NCBI RefSeq assembly: GCF_015159595.1
Contig: NZ_CP063304.1
Location: 1,054,001-1,118,000, forward strand
Length of the DNA: 64,000 nucleotides
Direction: 5' to 3'
DNA from: Blautia liquoris
GTDB taxonomy: Bacteria; Bacillota; Clostridia; Lachnospirales; Lachnospiraceae
Under the pieces are notes generated by a model. That model was not told the origin of the DNA. It saw only the letters and a program-made list of their open reading frames with translations, and did no database searches. The position numbers were made by a program, and so were the translations under genes. Below, one piece after another: positions 8,910-19,516 of the stretch; position 1 is the first letter of the stretch; every line of letters begins with the position of its first letter.

Positions 8910-10426
8910 GCGAATTAAAGTATATCATAGGAATTGATCAAAGCACGCAGGGGACGAAAGCATTACTGTTTGATCAGAATGGCCGTCTTTTACTGCGAAC
9001 GGATAAATCTCATCGACAAATTGTTAATGACAAGGGATGGGTATCTCATGACTTGGATGAGATATACCATAATACGCTTGAAACTGTAAAACAGTTATTT
9101 CATAAATCAGGTATCAATTCACGGCAGATAGCAGGAATCGGGATTAGCAATCAGAGGGAAACAACTGCAGTCTGGGACAGGGATTCCGGGAAACCGCTCG
9201 ATGATGCAATTGTCTGGCAGTGTAAAAGGGCAGGCTCTATTAGTCAAGATCTGAAGAAAAGAGGATATGCAGAGATCGTCAGAGAAAAAACGGGGATACC
9301 TTTGTCTCCGTATTTTCCGGCTCCGAAGATGTCCTGGCTCCTTCAAAAGAAAGATAATACGGATTCATCTATAGACAGGACAAGACTAGCCGGGACGGGA
9401 AAACTATGCCTTGGCACAATAGACAGCTGGCTGATCTATAAATTGACGAATGACCATGTGTTTCGAACAGATTACTCGAATGCGTCTCGTACTCAGTTAT
9501 TTAACATCCATTCTTTAAAATGGGATGAAGAGCTTTGCAGGATATTTGGAGTCCCTATGATATGTCTTCCGGAAGTGTGCGGTTCGGATGAAATATTTGG
9601 ATATACAAGAATGGGCGGATTGTTTGATAAGGGTGTTCCGATCTGCGGTGTTCTGGGAGATTCCCATGGAGCTTTATTTGGCCAGGGATGTCAAAAGCCC
9701 GGTATGATAAAAGCCACTTATGGAACAGGTTCCTCACTGATGCTGAATACGGGGGAGAATCTGATTCAAAGTACTCATGGGATGGTGACCTCTCTTGCAT
9801 GGAAAAGGTCGGGAAAAGTCAATTATGTTTTGGAGGGGAATCTGAACTATACAGGAGCAGTCATCTCATGGATGAAAGATGATTTGGGGCTTATAGTCTC
9901 GGCGGATGAAACTGAGGGATTAGCTTTTTTGGCTAACCCCGGAGATACTACATATCTTGTTCCGGCATTTACAGGACTGGGAGCACCTTATTGGGATGAG
10001 AATGCGAGAGCCTGTATCAGCGGAATGAGCAGGCTGACAGGAAAGGCAGAAATCGTGAAAGCCGGATTAGACTGTATTGCTTATCAGATAACGGATCTTT
10101 TAACAGCTATGGAGCTGGACACGAATCAGAAGATAACTGAACTTAGAGTAGATGGGGGTCCCACGAAGAACAAATATTTGATGCAATTCCAAAGTGATAT
10201 TGCTGACAAAAAGATAAGCGTTCCATACGAAGAAGAACTGTCCGGTATCGGTGCTGCATATATGGCCGGAATATCAGCAGGACTATATGAAGAGGATAAA
10301 CTCTTTGGATCTATGGATCGTGAATTTTACCATCCCGCACAAGACAGAGAGCGATGGGAAGTGAAATATGAGGGCTGGAAAGCGACTGTTCATATGCTCG
10401 GACAACACTTTCCGAAAAAAATGTAG
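8906..10426 (+). CDS. FGGY-family carbohydrate kinase
   Basis: A 506-residue two-domain sugar kinase of the glycerol/xylulose/fuculose kinase family. The N-terminal phosphate loop is GIDQSTQGTKALLFD (residues 9-23). GISNQRETTAVWDR and AIVWQCKR resemble glycerol kinase, and Asp in GVLGDSHGALFGQG (about residue 250) is the expected catalytic base. GTGSSLMLNTG and the C-terminal DGGPTKNKYLMQFQSDI complete the ATP site. Translation appears to start at TTG 8906, overlapping the transketolase stop as TTGA, consistent with coupling. It most likely phosphorylates the ketose made by the isomerase. No aldolase gene follows. Confidence 0.9.
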   Translation: MSELKYIIGIDQSTQGTKALLFDQNGRLLLRTDKSHRQIVNDKGWVSHDLDEIYHNTLETVKQLFHKSGINSRQIAGIGISNQRETTAVWDRDSGKPLDDAIVWQCKRAGSISQDLKKRGYAEIVREKTGIPLSPYFPAPKMSWLLQKKDNTDSSIDRTRLAGTGKLCLGTIDSWLIYKLTNDHVFRTDYSNASRTQLFNIHSLKWDEELCRIFGVPMICLPEVCGSDEIFGYTRMGGLFDKGVPICGVLGDSHGALFGQGCQKPGMIKATYGTGSSLMLNTGENLIQSTHGMVTSLAWKRSGKVNYVLEGNLNYTGAVISWMKDDLGLIVSADETEGLAFLANPGDTTYLVPAFTGLGAPYWDENARACISGMSRLTGKAEIVKAGLDCIAYQITDLLTAMELDTNQKITELRVDGGPTKNKYLMQFQSDIADKKISVPYEEELSGIGAAYMAGISAGLYEEDKLFGSMDREFYHPAQDRERWEVKYEGWKATVHMLGQHFPKKM

Positions 10427-10481
10427 TGATTACCCAGATAGAGCATAACAGTATTCTTCGCCTTGTGCTTAATCGTGAAGA

Positions 10482-10510
10482 TTGACAACTCCTGTCTATA
10501 GTGCTATAAC
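10482..10510 (+). promoter_or_regulatory. Sigma-A promoter of the methyltransferase gene
   Basis: TTGACA at 10482-10487, exactly 17 bp, then TATAAC at 10505-10510, ending 38 bp before the ATG. It shows that the methyltransferase can be transcribed independently of the sugar operon. Confidence 0.75.
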
Positions 10511-10548
10511 TTCAGTATGAAAATTTAAAATAGAAGGCAGACATATAT

Positions 10549-11241
10549 ATGAAAGCTTACGATCGTGAAACAGATATGTGGAATAAAATTTTTGAAGAGT
10601 ATGAGCCGGTGGACTTGAGGGGAATAAATCTAAGTGTGGAGCCGATGTTCGATGAAGCTTTGATGGAGTTTTCAGATCGGACGAATAATGTTTTGGATTT
10701 TGGCTGCGGGACAGGGGATATTTCTTTTCAGTGCCTTCAGTATCACCCGGAACATCATATTACAGGGATTGATAGAGCCGCAAGAGGTATTGCATTCGCA
10801 AAAGAGACTGCTCAGATAAGTGATTATCAAAATGTCCGCTTTTTTTTCGGTGGGGATGAACTTCTGGAACAGTTTCAGAGAGGGGGGTTCGATGGTATTA
10901 TTATTTCAAACGTTCTCGATGTAATGCCAAAAGAGGTATCCAAAGAGACGGTACATAGACTTGACAGACTTCTGACAGATGGCGGATATTGGTTTGTCAA
11001 AATGAATCCCTATTATTCGAAAGAAGAGCTGGCATCTTTTGGATATGAAAAAAAAGGAGACAACCTCTATGAAGAGGAAGGGGTTTTACACCTGAGACAG
11101 TCAACCACCGATTACTGGAAGAAGCAATTTTCAAAGCTTGGAAAAATAAAGACCTATCTGGAATTTCAATATCCCTGGCAAGAAGGGCTGAACCGCCTCT
11201 TTGTAATTGAAAAAAAAGAAAATCAAGAAGAAAATTGTTAA
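10549..11241 (+). CDS. Class I SAM-dependent methyltransferase
   Basis: A 230-residue soluble methyltransferase. Motif I is NVLDFGCGTGDISF (about residues 43-56) and motif II the acidic GIDRA (about 74). The post-motif FDGIIISNVLDVMPKE is the usual motif IV region. The C-terminal third is basic with an aromatic patch (FQYPWQEGLNRLF). The family methylates very different small molecules or proteins, and nothing here fixes the substrate. The gene lies 122 bp after the kinase but has its own promoter, so a link to sugar breakdown is only positional. Confidence 0.8.
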   Translation: MKAYDRETDMWNKIFEEYEPVDLRGINLSVEPMFDEALMEFSDRTNNVLDFGCGTGDISFQCLQYHPEHHITGIDRAARGIAFAKETAQISDYQNVRFFFGGDELLEQFQRGGFDGIIISNVLDVMPKEVSKETVHRLDRLLTDGGYWFVKMNPYYSKEELASFGYEKKGDNLYEEEGVLHLRQSTTDYWKKQFSKLGKIKTYLEFQYPWQEGLNRLFVIEKKENQEENC

Positions 11242-11263
11242 ATTTGAAAAAACAAAATAATTG

Positions 11264-11292
11264 TTGACAAATTATATTTTTAGAGGTATTAT
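11264..11292 (+). promoter_or_regulatory. Promoter of the tRNA-Arg gene
   Basis: TTGACA at 11264-11269, 17 bp, TATTAT at 11287-11292. The predicted start is about 30 bp before the mature tRNA. Confidence 0.75.
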
Positions 11293-11326
11293 ATATACTG
11301 TTGTTAGAAACCATAACATAATAGAT

Positions 11327-11400
11327 GTGCGTTTAGCTCAGCTGGATAGAGCGTTTGGCTACGGACCAAAAGGCCGGGAGTTCGAATCTTCTAACGCACG
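11327..11400 (+). tRNA. tRNA-Arg (anticodon ACG)
   Basis: A 74-nt cloverleaf. The acceptor stem pairs GTGCGTT (11327-11333) with AACGCAC (11393-11399) and G is the discriminator. The D arm contains AGCTCAGCTGGATAGAGC. The anticodon stem TTTGG/CCAAA encloses loop CTACGGA with anticodon ACG at 11361-11363, read as Arg after A34-to-inosine editing. The T arm has GTTCGAATC. CCA is not encoded. It stands alone between its own promoter and terminator. Confidence 0.97.
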
Positions 11401-11439
11401 TACTAAAAAGCCAGTAAACATGTGGCTTTCAAGAATTAA

Positions 11440-11467
11440 GGACATCCGAAAGGGTGTTCTTTTTTTT
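11440..11467 (+). terminator. Rho-independent terminator of tRNA-Arg
   Basis: The stem GGACATCC (11440-11447) pairs with GGGTGTTC (11452-11459) through a GAAA tetraloop and is followed by eight T residues. A smaller AGCCA/TGGCT hairpin precedes it at 11409-11427. Confidence 0.88.
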
Positions 11468-11610
11468 GCAAATCGGTAACAAATGGGTAACATTTGACTA
11501 ACATATTCTTTGACTTATCGTCTATACATATGCAGGCTGTTTGGAGTTGGCAGCGCCAGGCTTTACAAAATGCTAGGAATTGTACTCAGAATTTGGTACA
11601 ATAGTATAAT

Positions 11611-11640
11611 GATGGGGTTAAATTACTTTTGACCCCAACA
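11611..11640 (+). repeat. MITE-like element, solo end (copy A)
   Basis: A 30-bp piece matching the CCCCAACATC end of the 179-bp repeat family. The imperfect palindrome GGGG(T)TAAATTACTTTTGACCCC occupies 11614-11636, followed by AACA. ATAGTAT occurs on both sides (11601 and 11640), a possible target duplication. It begins directly after a TATAAT (11605-11610) that may be the -10 box of the MoxR gene. Confidence 0.6.
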
Positions 11641-11672
11641 TAGTATTAAACTTACGTAGCGGAGGGAAAATA

Positions 11673-12590
11673 GTGACGAAAGAATTAAAGAATTTTGAGA
11701 TACAAGGCGTAGATTTGGGGCTGCTTGATGCGGTATCAAAGTTTCGCGAAAAATTTAGTGTGAGTGAAGATGTAAAAAACCGTGTATTAAAGCCTTCTAT
11801 ACCTTATTTTGGAAGGGAAGTGCTGGAGATGGCTCTTGCAGCACTTCTGGAGGGTGAGAATCTGCTGCTCACCGGTTCCAAAGCAACCGGTAAGAATGTT
11901 CTGGCTGAAAACCTCGCGTGGGCTTTTGGAAGACCCTCTTATAATGTATCCTTCCATGTGAATACATCAAGTGCAGAGCTGATCGGGACGGATACATTTC
12001 TAGATGACGAGGTTTCCCTGCGCAAAGGCAGCATATACCGCTGTGCCGAATATGGAGGATTTGGCGTTCTGGATGAAATCAATATGGCTAAAAATGATGC
12101 CGTATCCGTATTACATGCAACGTTAGATTACCGCCGAAGCATTGATGTGCCCGGGTATGAGAAGATTGACCTTCATCCGGCAACGCGCTTCATCGGGACT
12201 ATGAATTATGGCTATGCGGGGACCAAAGAGTTAAATGAAGCGCTTGTATCACGGTTTCTTGTCATAGATATGCCGTCCCAGACCGAGGACACACTGATGC
12301 TCATCTTAGATCAGATGTTTCCGGATATGAAAGACCGTGCAAAAAAACAATGGGCGGGCTTATTTTTGGATCTCCAGCTGAAGGCTGAACATGGAGAGAT
12401 TTCCACAAAACCTGTGGATCTTCGCGGAATGACCGGTGCCATAGGGACGATACGACAGGGGCTTAAACCTGCACTCGCGGCAAAGATGGGAATCACAAAC
12501 AAATGTTTCGATATTTTTGAAAAGGAAATTGTACAGGATGTGGTGATGACACGGATACCGGAGGATTGGACACCTGGAGATGTCTTTTAA
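11673..12590 (+). CDS. MoxR-type AAA+ ATPase
   Basis: A 305-residue AAA+ ATPase of the MoxR class, whose members act with a VWA-domain partner as chaperone or metal-insertion machines. Walker A is LLTGSKATGKNVLAENLA (about residues 69-86), Walker B GVLDEINMAK (about 131-140), and sensor 1 lies in FIGTMNYGYAGTKELNEAL with the arginine finger region after it (VSRFLVIDMP). The start is GTG 11673, 6 nt after GGAGGG. The VWA gene follows after 19 bp, forming a two-gene unit. The target of the pair is unknown. Confidence 0.88.
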   Translation: MTKELKNFEIQGVDLGLLDAVSKFREKFSVSEDVKNRVLKPSIPYFGREVLEMALAALLEGENLLLTGSKATGKNVLAENLAWAFGRPSYNVSFHVNTSSAELIGTDTFLDDEVSLRKGSIYRCAEYGGFGVLDEINMAKNDAVSVLHATLDYRRSIDVPGYEKIDLHPATRFIGTMNYGYAGTKELNEALVSRFLVIDMPSQTEDTLMLILDQMFPDMKDRAKKQWAGLFLDLQLKAEHGEISTKPVDLRGMTGAIGTIRQGLKPALAAKMGITNKCFDIFEKEIVQDVVMTRIPEDWTPGDVF

Positions 12591-12609
12591 ATAGTTGGAG
12601 GCAAAGCAT

Positions 12610-14415
12610 ATGAGAGAAGATTATCCGGGCGATGAACTTTTCGAAAAGGAAACAGTCGACGAAAGTCGCTTAGAATTGGAAAACAGAATCAAAAATCTCG
12701 TATGGACTGTAAGCGGAGATTATACACTCGAAGTAAAACCAGATGTCGAGAGTTTTCTGACTTCCCAGAATACGGCGATATATGACAATATCAAACAAGG
12801 CGCATACGCCAGATACCTGGACCGGGAGCAGTTATCCATGTATCTTGTGAAAAAGGTCTTTATGCAGGCGGAAGAGGCACCGCTTCTTATGCTTTCTTCT
12901 TTATGTATCGATGAAGCCGTCTGCGACCGTCTGATGAAAGAGAGAGAGGGAGTCAAAGCAATTCGAAAAAAAGCCTGTGAGGAAATTCTGAATCAGGATT
13001 TTAAGGCTTTGTCGTCATCTTCTGTGGGTATGCTGGAATTGGCTTACCTTCGCGAGGTATTGGATGGAAGTGTCATTTCCACAAAGAAGAATATGCAAAG
13101 TCTGGACCTGATCCGTTCCCTGAAAGATACGGAGAATACCAGTCAGGTGATCCGTGTGATTGATGCACTTTATAATCAGATTGTGGAGCCGGATTTTGAA
13201 AAGAAGAAGGGCAGCCTTTCAAAAGTCCTTGCGGTGACGCTTGACGAGCTGAAAGAATATTCCTGGCAGGACTATCTGTCGGAGGAAATGTATGAAGAGA
13301 ATCTGGAAGTATATCTAAAACGCATCAACGAATCCATGGCGACACTTGATATCAGGGATGAGAAGGAAGAACCGGAATCTCCTGAGGTCAAAGAGAAGAA
13401 GCAAAAGAAAGTACTGGTCGTGGATGAGGCCGCTCTTGAAAAGATGAATCTCTATGTGCAGCTGAATTACGGAAAATCCTATCTCACCCCTCAGGAAGAG
13501 AAATCTGTCAACAATCAGATGTGCCGCGGGATTCATGATGAATGCAGTCTGTATTTTACGGAGGGAATCCTGAGGAATCCGGTCAAAAAGAATTATCAGT
13601 TGGAATATGCTAGAAAACTGAGGGATAAGAATCGTTTTCAATATCATGACAATCACTGGATTGTGAAAAGAAATATACGGATTCTGACGGATATGCTGAA
13701 ACGTGCCATGATGCTGCACGACCAACAGGATTTTGTCCGGTCTGATGCAGGAGTCATCAACCCATCGCAGATGTGGAAAGTGGGAAGATGCCATGACCCC
13801 CGCCTTTTCATACATGAGAATAAACAGGATTCTATGGATTTTGTCGTGGACGTGTTGATTGACGCCAGCGGATCTCAGCGAAAACGCCAGGGACAAGTGG
13901 CAATCCAGGCTTATACCATCAGTGAGACGCTCAGTAACCTGTCTATATCACACCGGGTAACCAGCTATTGTACTTTCTGGGATTATACGGTTTTACAGCG
14001 ATTTCGGGATTATGAAGATGACAGAAAGATGAATGAACGGATTTTCGATTATATGACATCGGCGAATAATCGGGATGGGCTTGCAGTCAAAGCAGTCGGA
14101 TCGCAGCTTTCTCTAAGAGAGGAAGAGCATAAGATTCTGATCGTGTTAAGTGACGGGAAGCCATATGATGTGGTCGTGAACCGACCGGGTAACAAGAATC
14201 CTATGCCGTACAAAGACAAATACGCTATTTCAGACACCGCAATGGAAGTGCGAAAGCTGCGCGGACAGGGAATTTCTGTGCTTGGAGTATTTGCAGGGGA
14301 AGAGCAGGATCTTTCGGCTGAACGGATGATATTCGGCAAAGATTTTGCATATATTAGAGATATCACAGAATTTCCAAGCATCGTCGGACGATACTTGGTG
14401 AAACAAATTGAATGA
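12610..14415 (+). CDS. VWA-domain protein, partner of the MoxR ATPase
   Basis: A 601-residue cytoplasmic protein (no signal peptide or membrane segment). The N-terminal 400 residues are mostly helical and charged, with a Lys/Glu-rich linker near residues 250-275. The C-terminal von Willebrand A domain has the MIDAS loop DASGS in VVDVLIDASGSQRK (about residues 415-428), and ILIVLSDGKP (about 512-521) supplies the second metal-binding strand. The architecture resembles CobT/NorD-type partners of MoxR ATPases. ATG 12610 is 8 nt after GGAGG; an upstream in-frame TTG at 12595 overlaps that ribosome site and is not used. Confidence 0.85.
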   Translation: MREDYPGDELFEKETVDESRLELENRIKNLVWTVSGDYTLEVKPDVESFLTSQNTAIYDNIKQGAYARYLDREQLSMYLVKKVFMQAEEAPLLMLSSLCIDEAVCDRLMKEREGVKAIRKKACEEILNQDFKALSSSSVGMLELAYLREVLDGSVISTKKNMQSLDLIRSLKDTENTSQVIRVIDALYNQIVEPDFEKKKGSLSKVLAVTLDELKEYSWQDYLSEEMYEENLEVYLKRINESMATLDIRDEKEEPESPEVKEKKQKKVLVVDEAALEKMNLYVQLNYGKSYLTPQEEKSVNNQMCRGIHDECSLYFTEGILRNPVKKNYQLEYARKLRDKNRFQYHDNHWIVKRNIRILTDMLKRAMMLHDQQDFVRSDAGVINPSQMWKVGRCHDPRLFIHENKQDSMDFVVDVLIDASGSQRKRQGQVAIQAYTISETLSNLSISHRVTSYCTFWDYTVLQRFRDYEDDRKMNERIFDYMTSANNRDGLAVKAVGSQLSLREEEHKILIVLSDGKPYDVVVNRPGNKNPMPYKDKYAISDTAMEVRKLRGQGISVLGVFAGEEQDLSAERMIFGKDFAYIRDITEFPSIVGRYLVKQIE

Positions 14416-14487
14416 ATATGAAAACATGAAGTTTGGGGCAATTCATAGTAACAATTGCATAAAAAAATAGAAAACATTAATAAACTA

Positions 14488-14519
14488 TTGACATATCAGA
14501 TAATTCAAGATATTATAAT
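14488..14519 (+). promoter_or_regulatory. Promoter of the V-ATPase operon
   Basis: TTGACA at 14488-14493, 17 bp, then TATTAT at 14511-14516 (an overlapping TATAAT lies at 14514-14519). The 345-bp gap between the VWA gene and ntpF holds this promoter and a leader of about 235 nt, with a hairpin described separately. No convincing gene was seen in the gap. Confidence 0.7.
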
Positions 14520-14645
14520 TAATAGAAATTGATGGATGTTAGAGTTTCGGATATAGATGGACGATATAATTTAACAGAATTTTTTAGATCCGGTTGGATG
14601 AGTATTTTGATACTTATTTTCAAGAAGGTAAGCTTCTGGGGTGGG

Positions 14646-14679
14646 AAGCTCGTTTATCGAGCTTTTCACTCTATTTTTT
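14646..14679 (+). promoter_or_regulatory. Leader hairpin upstream of ntpF, possible attenuator
   Basis: AAGCTCG (14646-14652) pairs with CGAGCTT (14658-14664) and is followed by a T-rich stretch ending in TTTTTT (14674-14679). It lies in the leader between the promoter and ntpF. It could be a weak terminator or attenuator, but the T-run is interrupted. Confidence 0.4.
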
Positions 14680-14759
14680 GTTATATAGAAACCATTTTCC
14701 GATCCTGTAACTCTAATTACCAGGAAGTTATCAACAATAAAAAGTAGGGGGGTGAATCT

Positions 14760-15074
14760 ATGATTGATTCGATACTGCATTCTGTACAGGAATCAGAGGA
14801 AGAGGCAGACAAGAAGATTGAAGAAGCGAGAAAAAAAAGCAGCCAGATTCTTGAAGAGGCTGTCCATGAAGCCGATTTGCAGCAAAAGAAGCTGGAAGCC
14901 GATTTGGAAAAAACAAGACAGTCCAGATGGCAGAGTTTAAAGGACAAAGAAGCCAAGGAAGATGAAAAAGCACAGGAGAAGATAAGAGTTTATCTTGAAA
15001 GATTTAGAGAGAAGGCGTATCAAAAGTCGGATCCGGTTACTGAGACATTGATTTCCATCATCGGGGAGTTATAG
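14760..15074 (+). CDS. ntpF: V-type ATPase subunit G/H-like (NtpF)
   Basis: A 104-residue, almost entirely helical, highly charged protein, predicted to be a long coiled coil (residues 8-85, rich in Glu/Lys). With NtpE it forms the peripheral stalk holding the A3B3 head still against rotation. It is the first gene of a ntpFIKECGABD operon, the order known from Enterococcus hirae. The ATG follows GGGGGGTGA. Sequence identity among these stalk proteins is low, so the name rests on length, coiled coil and position. Confidence 0.85.
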   Translation: MIDSILHSVQESEEEADKKIEEARKKSSQILEEAVHEADLQQKKLEADLEKTRQSRWQSLKDKEAKEDEKAQEKIRVYLERFREKAYQKSDPVTETLISIIGEL

Positions 15075-15108
15075 TACGAAGATCAATCTTTGAAAGGAGG
15101 TACCGGTT

Positions 15109-17612
<2,504 letters not shown>

Positions 17613-17627
17613 GGGGAGGGGACTATT

Positions 17628-18233
17628 ATGAACGGTTTGGAAAAGATTACAGAACAGATTCTTGATGAGGCCAGGGAGGAAACCGATCAGATACTGGACA
17701 AGGCGGAGAAAGAGAAAACCAAAATACTGGCAAAGTCTAAGAAGGAATGTGACCAGAGGAAAAGAGAGTTCATCGCATCCATGGAAAAAGAACTTCAGGA
17801 CTACAGCGACAGAGAGGCTTCAGTCAGGGAGCAGAGGTTTAACAGAGCTGTTCTGCAGGAAAAACAGTTGATAATTGAGGAAATGATTGATAAGGCTTAC
17901 CATCAGATGAAAAACCAGGAGACGGGGATCTATTTTAAGACATTAGAGCGATTATTTGAAAGGTACTGTCACAGCGAAGAAGGACAGATGATTTTAAACA
18001 TTCACGATTTAGAAAGAATGCCCGGCGATTTTCGATATTCGATTGAACAGCTGGCGGGAAAAAAAGGCGGCTCTTTGACAATTTCAGATGTGCCCGGCCA
18101 GATCAGCGACGGGTTTCTTTTGATATATGGGAAAGTAGAGGAAAACTGTACGTTTCAATCTATTATAGAAGCGAAAAAAGATTGCCTGAAAGATCAGGTG
18201 AACAAAATATTATGGGAGGAAAGCGATGGCTGA
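17628..18233 (+). CDS. ntpE: V-type ATPase subunit E
   Basis: A 201-residue peripheral-stalk subunit. The N-terminal half (residues 1-110) is a continuous charged helix forming a heterodimeric coiled coil with NtpF; the C-terminal globular part (about 115-195) binds the catalytic head and contains the family-like SDVPGQISDGFLLIYGKVEENC stretch (residues approx. 150-171). The ATG follows GGGGAGGGG. The end overlaps the ntpC start by 8 bp. Confidence 0.9.
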   Translation: MNGLEKITEQILDEAREETDQILDKAEKEKTKILAKSKKECDQRKREFIASMEKELQDYSDREASVREQRFNRAVLQEKQLIIEEMIDKAYHQMKNQETGIYFKTLERLFERYCHSEEGQMILNIHDLERMPGDFRYSIEQLAGKKGGSLTISDVPGQISDGFLLIYGKVEENCTFQSIIEAKKDCLKDQVNKILWEESDG

Positions 18234-19197
18234 TCATTCGAATGCGTATGCAGTTGCAAGGATTCGCGTACTGGAAAATAGTCTGTTGACACAAAGCGAT
18301 ATTGATCAGCTGATGGCCTGCAAAACATATGAAAGCTGTCTGGCATTTCTGACAGATAAAGGATGGGGGACGCCGGATCACAGATCAGATGCACAAAACA
18401 TTCTAAGGGCAGAGCGTGAGAAAATATGGGACTTGATCAGAGACATGAAAGTGGATATGGCAACGTTTGATGTGCTGGCCTGCCAGAATTTGTATCACAA
18501 CCTGAAGGCGGCTGTTAAAGAGACCGTTACAGGACCTTCTCCTGTAAATGTATATTATGAAAAAACCGCTATCCCGAAAGAAGAGATGCTGCGCATTGTA
18601 TATGAAAAGGACTTTGAAAAACTCCCTGAACATATGCAGGAAGCAGCAGCCGAGGCACTGAAGGTCATGCTTCAGACACGAGATGGCCAGCTGTGTGATA
18701 TTATTGTAGATCGCGCACTGTTAGAGGCAGTTCGCCAGATGGGAAAAAGTTCCGGAAGTGACATGATTTGGGCCTATGCCGAAAACTTCGTCTCTTCGGC
18801 AGACATGAAGATCGCTTTCAGAGCTGCAAAGACTGGTAAGACCAAATCGTTTCTGGATCGTGCACTGGCCGAGTGTGATTTGCTGGATTTGGACAAATTA
18901 TCAATGGCCTCTGTTTCTGGTTTTGATGCTATCTGTGAATATCTTTCTGAAACCGGTTTTTCCGAAGCAGTCGATGCAGCCAAAGAATCGAATTCAGCCT
19001 TTGAACGCTGGTGCGATAATCGCATCCTTGCGTGTATCTCTCCTCAGAAATATAATCCATTTACGACGGGCCCGCTCATCGCCTATGTGCTGGCAAGAGA
19101 AAATGAAATCAGTACAGTTCGCATGATTCTTACCTGGAAGAAAAATAAACTTCCGGAGGAATCAATACGAGAAAGGATACGGGTGATGTATGTATAA
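18226..19197 (+). CDS. ntpC: V-type ATPase subunit C (d subunit)
   Basis: A 323-residue all-helical socket protein that links the central stalk to the K ring. Family marks are an N-terminal YAVARIRVLENSLL, repeated three-fold helical units, and the C-terminal NPFTTGPLIAYVLARENEISTVRMI (about residues 282-306), the conserved end of this family. The ATG overlaps the ntpE stop and the gene overlaps ntpG by 8 bp, showing tight translational coupling. Confidence 0.94.
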   Translation: MADHSNAYAVARIRVLENSLLTQSDIDQLMACKTYESCLAFLTDKGWGTPDHRSDAQNILRAEREKIWDLIRDMKVDMATFDVLACQNLYHNLKAAVKETVTGPSPVNVYYEKTAIPKEEMLRIVYEKDFEKLPEHMQEAAAEALKVMLQTRDGQLCDIIVDRALLEAVRQMGKSSGSDMIWAYAENFVSSADMKIAFRAAKTGKTKSFLDRALAECDLLDLDKLSMASVSGFDAICEYLSETGFSEAVDAAKESNSAFERWCDNRILACISPQKYNPFTTGPLIAYVLARENEISTVRMILTWKKNKLPEESIRERIRVMYV

Positions 19198-19513
19198 GAT
19201 AGCGGTGATCGGTGCACACGAAAGTATCTATGGCTTTGCTGCTCTGGGACTTGAGACCTATCCTGTGCAAGATGAAGACGAGGGCAGGAAAGTACTCAAA
19301 GAAGTGGCAGATAGAGATTATGCAGTTATCTACATCACCGAGGAAATGGCCGCAAAACTGACAGATGAGATAGATAAATACCGCGAAAGGTATTTGCCGG
19401 CCATCATACAGATTCCGGGGGTCATGGGTAATACGGGTGCAGGCATCAAAAATGTTAAAAAAAGTGTGGAACAGGCAGTAGGCGCGGATATTTTATGGAG
19501 AGGAGGAATATAA
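19190..19513 (+). CDS. ntpG: V-type ATPase subunit F (NtpG)
   Basis: A 107-residue central-stalk subunit with a Rossmann-like fold. It starts MYKIAVIGAHESIYGFAALG, typical of the family, contains AVIYITEEMA (about residues 44-53), and ends in a helix that wraps subunit D. It overlaps ntpC by 8 bp and is followed 3 bp later by ntpA. Confidence 0.94.
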   Translation: MYKIAVIGAHESIYGFAALGLETYPVQDEDEGRKVLKEVADRDYAVIYITEEMAAKLTDEIDKYRERYLPAIIQIPGVMGNTGAGIKNVKKSVEQAVGADILWRGGI

Positions 19514-19516
19514 AGT

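Noticed and set aside
11261-11479. 72-codon frame across the tRNA gene
   Set aside because: Covers the tRNA-Arg promoter, tRNA and terminator; a tRNA is certain here.
13315-13896. 193-codon minus-strand frame
   Set aside because: Shadow of the VWA protein gene; the plus strand carries the MIDAS motif and correct start.
14529-14747. 72-codon open frame in the leader of the V-ATPase operon
   Set aside because: No ribosome site, it overlaps the promoter -10 surroundings and leader hairpin, and the composition is not protein-like.
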